The position numbers and the translations under genes were made by a program. Under the pieces are notes generated by a model, which did not search any database, was not told the origin of the DNA, and worked only from the letters and a program-made list of their open reading frames with translations. Source: Streptomyces sp. Root1304 (GTDB taxonomy: Bacteria; Actinomycetota; Actinomycetes; Streptomycetales; Streptomycetaceae). Taken from it: a stretch of 64,000 nt of DNA. Positions within the stretch are counted from its first letter, which is position 1. Each line of letters starts with the position of its first letter. The stretch spans positions 89,300 to 153,299 of the forward strand of contig NZ_LMEP01000028.1 of NCBI RefSeq assembly GCF_001426405.1, given 5' to 3'. This document shows positions 41,526 to 48,176 of this stretch, piece after piece.

Positions 41526-42392
41526 TCAAATTCGGGCAAAGCCGTCCGTGAGCCGATGGGCGAGAGCGGCCTGCCGGCGCCGTGAGGCGTACCAGACGAG
41601 TCCGGCGCCCACGGCCGCCGCACCCACCGCAGCGGCGGCGACGAGCGTGGGCCGCGGCGGCATCCGGAACCCGGGCAGCCGCTGCTTGAGCCGCACCGGC
41701 TTCTCGAAGGAGAGAACGGGCCATTCCCGCGCCACGGCCTCACGGCGCAGCGCCCGGTCCGGATTGACGGCGTACGGGTGGCCGACGGCCTCCAGCATGG
41801 GGACGTCGGTCGCCGAGTCGCTGTACGCGTAGCAGCGCGAGAGGTCGTAGCCCTCGGACTCCGCCAGCTCCCGGACGGCGTCGGCCTTCGTCGGCCCGTA
41901 GGCGTAGTACTCCACCTCCCCGGTGAAGCAGCCGTCCTCGCCGACCACCATCCGGGTGGCGACGACCCGGTCGGCCCCGAGCATCTCGCCGATCGGCTCG
42001 ACGACCTCGGCACCGGAGGTCGAGACGATCACGACGTCGCGGCCGGCGGCGTGGTGCTCCTCGATGAGCGAGGCGGCCTCGTCGTAGATGATCGGGTCGA
42101 TCAGATCGTGAAGGGTCTCGGCGACGAGCTCCTTCACCTGGGCGACGTTCCAGCCTTTGCAGAGCGCGGAAAGATATTCACGCATCCGCTCCATCTGGTC
42201 GTGATCGGCCCCGCCCGCCAGGAAGACGAACTGGATGTACGCCGTCCGCAGGGCGGCGCGGCGGCTGATCAGTCCGCCTCGGTAGAAGGACTTGCTGAAG
42301 GTCAGCGTCGAAGACTTCGCAATGACCGTCTTGTCCAGGTCAAAGAAGGCGGCTGTGCGCGGCAAGGAGTGGTTTTCCACAAGCCTGAGCAT
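41526..42392 (-). CDS. HAD-IB family phosphatase with C-terminal membrane helix
   Basis: 288 residues from ATG 42392; GTG 42380 would shorten it by four. HAD motifs are DLDKT (residues 18-22), VSTSG, a lysine in YGPTKADAVRELA and the acidic SDSATDVPML. This is the SerB/CicA-like HAD-IB branch. The C-terminus has one membrane helix (TLVAAAAVGAAAVGAGLVWYA) followed by basic residues, so the enzyme is probably tethered to the inner face. It is divergent from the pilus operon. Confidence 0.87.
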   Translation of the reverse strand: MLRLVENHSLPRTAAFFDLDKTVIAKSSTLTFSKSFYRGGLISRRAALRTAYIQFVFLAGGADHDQMERMREYLSALCKGWNVAQVKELVAETLHDLIDPIIYDEAASLIEEHHAAGRDVVIVSTSGAEVVEPIGEMLGADRVVATRMVVGEDGCFTGEVEYYAYGPTKADAVRELAESEGYDLSRCYAYSDSATDVPMLEAVGHPYAVNPDRALRREAVAREWPVLSFEKPVRLKQRLPGFRMPPRPTLVAAAAVGAAAVGAGLVWYASRRRQAALAHRLTDGFARI

Positions 42393-42527
42393 AGGTGCCC
42401 GCCATTCGGCGTACGCTCGGGCGCGTGGGTTTGCCTGAGAAGGCTCTCGGGTACACCATGGAAGTCACGGATCGTTCGCGACCGTGCTAACCCGGTCCGG
42501 CTCCTCCCCCCCCGAGTCGGCCGGAAA

Positions 42528-42562
42528 GACGACCCCCGCTCTCCCCCCCGGCGGGGGTCGTC
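42528..42562. terminator. Orphan terminator-like hairpin
   Basis: GACGACCCCCG (42528-42538) pairs with CGGGGGTCGTC (42552-42562) around a C-rich 13-nt loop. Both flanking genes point away from it, so it may end a small untranslated RNA. Confidence 0.55.
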
Positions 42563-42739
42563 GCATGTCCGGAGCCGTTTTGGCCCTGTGTGACATCGTC
42601 AGCTCCTCTCTTTCCGGCCTACGGCCGCCGCCCCGGCCGATGTCCTGCCGGACTCTCGATTCATCACTCACAGTAACCGGCAGGCTGCGTTCCGGGCAGT
42701 CCCCCGAGGGGTGACGAAGATATTCACAGGGCTTCGGTT

Positions 42740-42767
42740 ATCCCCAGTTTTTCGGCAAGATCCCCAG
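42740..42767. repeat. Direct repeat ATCCCCAG with 20-bp spacing
   Basis: ATCCCCAG starts at 42740 and again at 42760, each followed within a few bases by TTTTCGG. The spacing is two helical turns. It may bind an activator upstream of the Tad operon. Confidence 0.45.
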
Positions 42768-42788
42768 GATTTTCGGTACGGCCCCACG

Positions 42789-42827
42789 GTGATTCCTGTC
42801 GCGAAGTTCGCGGACGGCAGGAATCAC
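42789..42827 (+). promoter_or_regulatory. Nested inverted repeats abutting the Tad operon ribosome site
   Basis: GTGATTCCTG (42789-42798) pairs with CAGGAATCAC (42818-42827), and inside it CGCGAA (42800-42805) pairs with TTCGCG (42807-42812). The GAGAGGGG ribosome site starts at 42828. It could be an operator or a leader structure. Confidence 0.45.
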
Positions 42828-42843
42828 GAGAGGGGTGTGCGTC

Positions 42844-43977
42844 ATGGCGGCATCGAGGACTTCCGGGGCCAGGGGTGCGACGCGGAACGGGACGGCGGAA
42901 CCGGCGGCCGGCGAGCCCCGCCGCACGGGCCCGCTGATCGTCACCGAGGACCTCGGACTGCTCGACGACCTGCTGCGGCTGTGCGCCGCCGCCGGTGTGG
43001 AGCCCGAGGTCCACCACCGGGTGCCGGAGCGGCGGGCGGGCTGGACCGATCCACCGCTCGTCCTCGTCGGTGACGACGCCGCGGGCCGGTGCCGGGGAGC
43101 GGCCCGCCGCGCCGGACTGGTCCTCGTCGGCCGCGACCGGGACGACTCGGGGATCTGGCGGCTCGCCGTCGAGATCGGCGCCGAATGCGTGTTGCGGCTG
43201 CCCGAGGCCGAGAGCCTCCTCGTCGACCGCATCGCCGACGCCGCAGAAGGCGTGGGCCGGCAGGCACTGGCCGTGGGGGTCGTCGGCGGCCGGGGAGGCG
43301 CGGGCGCCTCCACCCTCGCCTGCGCTCTCGCCCTCGCCGCCGCCCGCACCGGGCGGCGCACCCTGCTCGTCGACGGCGACCCCCTGGGCGGAGGGCTCGA
43401 CGTCCTGCTCGGCGGCGAGCGCGAGGAAGGCCGGCGCTGGCCCGACTTCGCCGCCTCGAAGGGGCGGCTGGCCGGCGGCGCCCTGGAGGAGTCCCTGCCG
43501 TCCGTGCGGGGCGTCCGGGTGCTCAGCTGGGGCCGGGAGCCCACGGCTCCGGTGCCGCCCGAGGCCGTGCGGTCGGTGCTCGCCGCCGCCCGCCGCCGAG
43601 GAGGTGTCGTCGTGGTCGACCTGCCGCGCGGGACCGACCCCTCGGCCGCCGAGGCCGTGGCCCAGCTCGACCTCGGACTGCTCGTCGTACCGGCGGAGTT
43701 GAGGGCCGTCGCGGCGGCCCACCGGGTGGCCGCCACCCTCTCCGCCGGAGTGCGTGATCTGCGGGCCGTGGTCCGCGGGCCGTACGCCGCCGGGCTCGAC
43801 GAGCGCTGGGTCGCCGACGCGCTGCGGTTGCCACTGGCCGGTGAACTGCCCTACGACCCGGGGATCGTGGCCGACCAGGACGCCGGCCTGCCACCGGGCG
43901 CCGAACCCCGCGGACCGCTCGGCCGGTTCTGCGACGCCTTCTGGGCGCGCGCCCTCACCCCCGGCGGTGCGACATGA
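42844..43977 (+). CDS. ssd: Septum-site-determining / CpaE-like protein of the Tad locus
   Basis: 377 residues from ATG 42844 with GAGGGG at good distance. The N-terminal receiver-like half (PLIVTEDLGLLDDLLRLCAAAG) is followed by a MinD/ParA-like half. The P-loop reads VVGGRGGAGASTLA: the two lysines of KGGxGKT are Arg and Ala, so ATP binding or hydrolysis may be altered. VDGDPLGGGLDVLLGG and VVVDLPRGTDP follow. Related to actinobacterial Ssd and CpaE pilus-placement proteins. First gene of the operon; overlaps tadA by 4 bp. Confidence 0.85.
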   Translation: MAASRTSGARGATRNGTAEPAAGEPRRTGPLIVTEDLGLLDDLLRLCAAAGVEPEVHHRVPERRAGWTDPPLVLVGDDAAGRCRGAARRAGLVLVGRDRDDSGIWRLAVEIGAECVLRLPEAESLLVDRIADAAEGVGRQALAVGVVGGRGGAGASTLACALALAAARTGRRTLLVDGDPLGGGLDVLLGGEREEGRRWPDFAASKGRLAGGALEESLPSVRGVRVLSWGREPTAPVPPEAVRSVLAAARRRGGVVVVDLPRGTDPSAAEAVAQLDLGLLVVPAELRAVAAAHRVAATLSAGVRDLRAVVRGPYAAGLDERWVADALRLPLAGELPYDPGIVADQDAGLPPGAEPRGPLGRFCDAFWARALTPGGAT

Positions 43978-45164
43978 CCGGGCTCGGGCCGGGCGGCGGA
44001 GCCGGCACCGGCGGCGGTGGCGTCGGGCTGCTCGACGCCGTGCGGCAGCGCCTCGCCGCCAGTGGCGCCGAGCCCACCCCGGCCCGCGTCGCGGCGGCGC
44101 TACGGGCCCAGGGCCGACTGCTCGGCGACGCGGAAGTACTCGGCGCGGCGGAGGAGTTGAGGTGCGAACTCATCGGCACCGGGCCGCTGGAAACCCTGCT
44201 CGCCGACCCCGCCGTCACCGACGTCCTGGTCTCGGCACCCGACCGGGTGTGGGTCGACCGGGGCTCCGGACTCGAACGGGCCCCGGTGTCCTTCCCCGAC
44301 GCCGCCGCAGTCCGCAGACTCGCCCAACGGCTCGCGGCGGTGGCCGGACGCAGGCTCGACGACGCCCGGCCCTGGGTGGACGCGCGCCTGCCCGACGGCA
44401 CCCGGATGCACGCGGTACTGCCCCCGGTGGCGGTCGGCTCGACCTGCCTCTCCCTCCGGGTGGTGCGGCCCCGGGCCTTCACCCTGGAGGAACTGGCGGC
44501 GGCCGGCACCGTGCCGCCCGGCGGCGCCCCGATCCTGCGGGCCCTGATCGATGCCCGGGTGTCGTACCTGGTCAGCGGCGGGACGGGGACCGGGAAGACC
44601 ACCCTGCTCGCCTCGCTGCTCGGGCTGGTGGGGCCGCGGGAGCGCATCGTCCTCGCCGAGGACTCGGCGGAACTGCGGCCCGACCACCCGCACGTGGTGC
44701 GTCTGGAGGCACGGCCGGCCAACCAGGAGGGCGCCGGGCTCGTGACCCTGCGGGACCTGGTCAGGCAGGCGCTGCGGATGCGGCCCGACCGGCTGGTGGT
44801 CGGCGAGGTCAGGGGCGGCGAGGCCGTCGACCTGCTCGCCGCCCTCAACACCGGCCACGAAGGCGGCTCGGGGACGCTCCACGCCAACACGGCGGCGGAC
44901 GTACCCGCGCGGCTCGAAGCCCTGGGGACGGCGGCGGGGCTCGACCGGGCCGCCCTGCACAGCCAGTTGGGAGCGGGCCTGTCCGTCGTGCTCCATCTGG
45001 CGAGGGACCGGGAGGGGCGGCGGCGGATCGCCGAGGCGCACGTCCTGGAGCGCGACCGGGACGGCCTCGTACGGACGGTCCCCGCGCTGCGCTGGGGTGC
45101 GGCCGGGTTCACGCGGGAGCGGGGCTGGGAGCGGCTGCGGGCGTTGATCGGAGGGGGAACGTGA
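43974..45164 (+). CDS. tadA: TadA/CpaF secretion ATPase
   Basis: 396 residues from ATG 43974, overlapping the ssd stop. Walker A GGTGTGKT (about residues 202-209), the Asp box LAEDSAEL, Walker B LVVGEVRGGEA and the His box TGHEGGSGTLHANTA are all intact. It is the cytoplasmic motor of a Tad/Flp pilus. Its stop overlaps the next start (GTGA). Confidence 0.93.
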   Translation: MTGLGPGGGAGTGGGGVGLLDAVRQRLAASGAEPTPARVAAALRAQGRLLGDAEVLGAAEELRCELIGTGPLETLLADPAVTDVLVSAPDRVWVDRGSGLERAPVSFPDAAAVRRLAQRLAAVAGRRLDDARPWVDARLPDGTRMHAVLPPVAVGSTCLSLRVVRPRAFTLEELAAAGTVPPGGAPILRALIDARVSYLVSGGTGTGKTTLLASLLGLVGPRERIVLAEDSAELRPDHPHVVRLEARPANQEGAGLVTLRDLVRQALRMRPDRLVVGEVRGGEAVDLLAALNTGHEGGSGTLHANTAADVPARLEALGTAAGLDRAALHSQLGAGLSVVLHLARDREGRRRIAEAHVLERDRDGLVRTVPALRWGAAGFTRERGWERLRALIGGGT

Positions 45165-46048
45165 GGGCGCCGGATCCGGTTTCGGCGCGGGCCCTGGCCC
45201 ACGGGGCGGCGGCGCTCTGCGCGGTGCTCGCGCTGTGGTGGACGGTCGAGCGGCGGCGCGGCGCCGGCCGGGCGCGGGCGCTGCTCGCGGGCGGGAAACC
45301 GGCCGCCGGACCGGGCAGGGGCGCCGCGTGGGCGGCGCTCGCCCTCCGCGGACGGTCCGTGGCGCGCGAGCGGCGGGCGTGGCTCTGCCTGCCCCTCGCG
45401 GGGGTCCTCGCGGTGCTCGGCGGATCGCCCCTGCCCCTGGTGGCGGGCGCGGTCGCCGTGCCGCTCGTCGGGCGACGGCTGCGGGCGGCGGAGCGACGCA
45501 GGGCCGGGGAGGCGCGGGCCGAGCGGGTGGTCGCCCTGTACGGGGCGGTCGTCGGGGAGCTGAGGGCCGGATGGCAGCCCGCGCAGGCCCTGTCCTTCGC
45601 GGCCCGGGAGACGGGCGCCCTGGGCGCCGAGGAGGCGGCGGTGCTCGCCGCGGCCCGGTTCGGCGGGGACGTGCCGGAGGCGCTGCGGAGAGCGGCCGCG
45701 CGGGACGGCGCCGACGGACTCGCCGGGATGGCGGCCTGCTGGCAGGTGGCCGTGGACGGCGGTGCGGGCCTGGCCGCCGGGCTCGACCGGCTCGAAGCGG
45801 CCCTGCGGGACCACCGCGAGCAGCGCGAGCGGCTGCGGGCCGAACTGGCCGGCGCCTGGGCGACGGTGGCGGTGCTCGCGCTGCTGCCGGTCGCGGGGAT
45901 CGGCCTCGGAGCAGCGCTCGGCGCGGACCCGCTCCGGGTACTGCTGCGCACCCCGGCCGGCCTCGGCTGCCTCGCCGTGGGCGGGGCCCTGGAGGCCGCC
46001 GGTCTGTGGTGGGCCGCGCGGATCGTACGAGGAGGGGAGCGGGCGTGA
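45161..46048 (+). CDS. TadB-like type II secretion F-domain membrane protein
   Basis: 295 residues from GTG 45161, 4-bp overlap with tadA. Membrane helices occur near the N-terminus (about 12-28, 70-105) and C-terminus (about 230-290). The soluble part between (ERVVALYGAVVGELRAGWQPAQAL to GLDRLEAALRDHREQ) is a T2SSF helical bundle. It is the inner-membrane platform of the pilus. Very Ala/Arg/Gly-rich. Confidence 0.85.
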   Translation: MRAPDPVSARALAHGAAALCAVLALWWTVERRRGAGRARALLAGGKPAAGPGRGAAWAALALRGRSVARERRAWLCLPLAGVLAVLGGSPLPLVAGAVAVPLVGRRLRAAERRRAGEARAERVVALYGAVVGELRAGWQPAQALSFAARETGALGAEEAAVLAAARFGGDVPEALRRAAARDGADGLAGMAACWQVAVDGGAGLAAGLDRLEAALRDHREQRERLRAELAGAWATVAVLALLPVAGIGLGAALGADPLRVLLRTPAGLGCLAVGGALEAAGLWWAARIVRGGERA

Positions 46049-46809
46049 GCGACCACCTTCGACTGGGGGCGCTGCTGGCCGCGGTGCTGCTCGGGTGCGC
46101 GCAGAGCGTACGGGCGGTGGTGTCCGGACGGCGGGCGCGCGGGACACGACGGCGGCTGGGGAACCTCTTCCCGGTGGCGGCGCCTTCGCCGCCGAGGGCC
46201 CGGTCCGGGCTCCCGGCGTGGGCTGGGAAAGGGGCGGCGGCCCTCGGGGCGGCCGGTCTCGGCTGGGTGCTGTTCGGGGTGTTCGGCGGGCTGGTGGCCG
46301 GGGCCCTGGCGGGCGCGGCCGTACGACGGGGAGCCGTGCGGCGGTCCGCGCCGTCGGGCGACGAGGACGCCGCGGTACGCGACCTCCCGCTGGCCGCCGA
46401 CCTGTTGGCCGCCTGCGCCTCGGCGGGAGCCGGACCGGGGGAAGCGGCAGAGGCGGTGGGCAGGTCGCTGGGCGGCCCGCTGGGCGAGCGCCTGACCCGC
46501 ACGGCGGCGGAGCTGCGGCTCGGCGGTGAACCGGCCGAGGTGTGGCGGAGGTTCGGCGCGATACCAGGTGCTCTGGGGCTGGCCCGCTGCATGGAACGGG
46601 CCGGTTCCTCGGGGGCGCCGGCGGCGGAGGCCGTCGCCCGGCAGGCGACCGCGCTGCGCGCGGTACGGGCCCGCGCCGCGGCGGTCAGGGCACGCCGGGC
46701 GCAGGTGCTGATCAGCGCACCCGTGGGGCTCTGCTTCCTGCCCGCCTTCCTGGCGGTGGGGGTGGCCCCGGTGGTGATCGGCCTCGCGACGGGACTTCTG
46801 GACGGGTGA
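46045..46809 (+). CDS. TadC-like type II secretion F-domain membrane protein
   Basis: 254 residues from GTG 46045 with GGAGGGG upstream and a 4-bp overlap with tadB. Helices at about 5-25, 60-85 and 225-250 flank a T2SSF-like bundle (LPLAADLLAACASAGAGPGEAAEAV, then GLARCMERAGSSGAPAAEAVARQA). It pairs with TadB to form the platform. Confidence 0.83.
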   Translation: MSDHLRLGALLAAVLLGCAQSVRAVVSGRRARGTRRRLGNLFPVAAPSPPRARSGLPAWAGKGAAALGAAGLGWVLFGVFGGLVAGALAGAAVRRGAVRRSAPSGDEDAAVRDLPLAADLLAACASAGAGPGEAAEAVGRSLGGPLGERLTRTAAELRLGGEPAEVWRRFGAIPGALGLARCMERAGSSGAPAAEAVARQATALRAVRARAAAVRARRAQVLISAPVGLCFLPAFLAVGVAPVVIGLATGLLDG

Positions 46810-46845
46810 GCGGGTGACGGGCACGGCAGGGCGCGATGAGACATG

Positions 46846-46914
46846 ACGAGCACGACGCAGGCGACGAACACGACGAGCACGACGAGCACGACGAGTACGA
46901 CGAGTACGACGAAC
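46846..46914 (+). repeat. 9-bp tandem repeat (GACGAGCAC / GACGAGTAC)
   Basis: Repeated 9-bp units lie in the gap before the pilin gene and would encode DEHDEHDEYDEY if translated from ATG 46836. They look like a slippage-prone tract. A better start for the pilin lies downstream of it. Confidence 0.7.
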
Positions 46915-46931
46915 GATTCGAGGGGGACGGC

Positions 46932-47174
46932 ATGGCAGGCATGACGAGCAGGGCAGGCGGGGCGGGTACGACGGTCAGGGCGAAGGCGGGCGGCTGGTGG
47001 CGGGCGCGGCGGGAGGCCGCGCGTCGCGATACGGGGATGACCACGTCCGAGTACGCGGTGGGCACGATCGCCGCAGCGGGATTCGCCGCCGTGCTCTACA
47101 AGATCGTGACGAGCGGGACGGTCTCGGCCGCGCTGGAGTCGGTGATCGGGAAGGCCCTCGATGCGTCGTTCTGA
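46932..47174 (+). CDS. DUF4244 Flp-type pilin
   Basis: 80 residues from ATG 46932, preceded by GAGGGGG. An in-frame ATG at 46836 would add 32 residues through the Asp/Glu/His repeat but has a poor site. The conserved part is RDTGMTTSEYAVGTIAAAGFAAVLYKIV, where TSEYA plus a hydrophobic helix is the class III/Flp pilin pattern and the Gly before MTTSEYA marks the likely cleavage point. No prepilin peptidase gene is in the operon. Overlaps the next gene by 14 bp. Confidence 0.83.
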   Translation: MAGMTSRAGGAGTTVRAKAGGWWRARREAARRDTGMTTSEYAVGTIAAAGFAAVLYKIVTSGTVSAALESVIGKALDASF

Positions 47175-47508
47175 CCGGGGGTTCGTGACGGTGGAGGCGG
47201 CGATGGTCCTGCCCGTCCTGGCGCTGTTCACGGTGGCCCTGCTCTGGGCGCTCGCGGCGGCGTCCGCCCAGATCCGGTGCGTGGACGCGGCCCGGGCCGG
47301 CGCCCGGTCCGTCGCCCGCTCCGAGCCCGTGGGCACCGCGGAGGCCGTCGCGCGGGATGCCGCGCCCTCGGGCGCCCGGGTGTCGGTGACGCGGTCGGGG
47401 GAGCTGTGGCGGGTGACGGTGGAGTCGGCGGCGCCGGGGCCACGGGGCATGGGCCTCACCCTGCGCGCGGAGGCGGCGGCTCTTGCGGAGGACGGGGGCC
47501 CGCCGTGA
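47161..47508 (+). CDS. TadE-like minor pilin
   Basis: 115 residues from ATG 47161, inside the pilin 3' end. DRGFVTVEAAMVLPVLALFTVALL is the TadE N-terminal signature: a Glu five residues after the Gly-Phe, then a membrane helix. The rest is a small extracytoplasmic domain. It is probably a minor pilin or pseudopilin. The stop overlaps the next GTG. Confidence 0.85.
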   Translation: MRRSDRGFVTVEAAMVLPVLALFTVALLWALAAASAQIRCVDAARAGARSVARSEPVGTAEAVARDAAPSGARVSVTRSGELWRVTVESAAPGPRGMGLTLRAEAAALAEDGGPP

Positions 47509-48176
47509 CGAACGAGCAGGTGGGCTCGGGGCGGGGGAGGTCCGAGTACGAGAGGGCCGAGCGCGAGCGGGCCGAGCACGTGGGCCCCGAGCGGGGGAAG
47601 CCCAAGCAGGTGCGACAGTCCGAGGCCCTGGCACCCGGGCCCCTGCTCCCCGTGCCCCTGACGCCCGGGAAACGGCGTCGGTGGGGTGGTGGGGGCGACC
47701 GGGGTGCGGCGACCGTGTGGGTGGCGTTCGCGGCCTGTGCGCTGTGTGTGGTGTTCGGGGCGGTGCTCGCGCTGGGGCAGGCGGTGGCGGCCCGGCACCG
47801 GGCCGGCGGGGCCGCCGACCTGGCGGCGCTCGCCGCCGCCGACCGGGCGCTGTGGGGCGGGGCCGAGGCCTGTGCGGCAGCCTCCCGGGTGGCGGCCGCG
47901 CAGGGCGCCGAGCTGGTGGGATGCGCGCTGCGGGGCGAGGTCGCGGAGGTGACCGCCCGGGTCGTACGCGGCCCGTACCGGCCGGAGGTCAGGTCACGGG
48001 CGGGCCCGTCGGAGGAGCTGCCCGGGCCGACGGGGCCGACGGGGAAGACCGGGCCGAAGGGGCCGGCGGGGCCACTGGCGGCGGCTAACTGGCCTCCGGG
48101 GCCTCCAGGCCCGTCGGGTCTGCCGGGTCCGTCGCTTCCGGTGTGGCCTCCGGGGCCTGCCTCAGGAGTTCCGTGA
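47505..48176 (+). CDS. Rv3654c-like TadE protein with collagen-like tail
   Basis: 223 residues from GTG 47505. After a polar N-terminal part of about 60 residues, DRGAATVWVAFAACALCVVFGAVLALGQAVAARHRAGGAADLAALAAAD gives the secretion-related helix and the conserved AADLAALAAA block of this family. The last 55 residues turn into Gly-X-Y triplets (GPTGPTGKTGPKGPAGP and later GPPGPSGLPGP). The final 92 bp run antisense through the 3' end of the helicase gene. Such a tail is unusual for the family and may have grown by stop-codon loss. Confidence 0.75.
   Translation: MTNEQVGSGRGRSEYERAERERAEHVGPERGKPKQVRQSEALAPGPLLPVPLTPGKRRRWGGGGDRGAATVWVAFAACALCVVFGAVLALGQAVAARHRAGGAADLAALAAADRALWGGAEACAAASRVAAAQGAELVGCALRGEVAEVTARVVRGPYRPEVRSRAGPSEELPGPTGPTGKTGPKGPAGPLAAANWPPGPPGPSGLPGPSLPVWPPGPASGVP

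Larger units (their letters stand above)
42393..42843. other. 451-bp divergent region before the Tad operon
   Basis: This gap contains a terminator-like hairpin (42528-42562) although no annotated gene ends there, an exact 20-bp-spaced direct repeat (42740-42767) and nested inverted repeats against the first ribosome site (42789-42827). A 68-residue minus-strand frame (42465-42671) crosses the hairpin and is not convincing. Confidence 0.55.

Noticed and set aside
42465..42671. A 68-residue minus-strand frame in the gap before the Tad operon
   Set aside because: It runs straight through the strong hairpin at 42528-42562 and has no good initiation signal before its best start. It may still be real but cannot be supported.
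46846..46914. Short tandem repeats as a CRISPR array
   Set aside because: The units are 9 bp, contiguous and without spacers, and no cas gene is present anywhere in the window.
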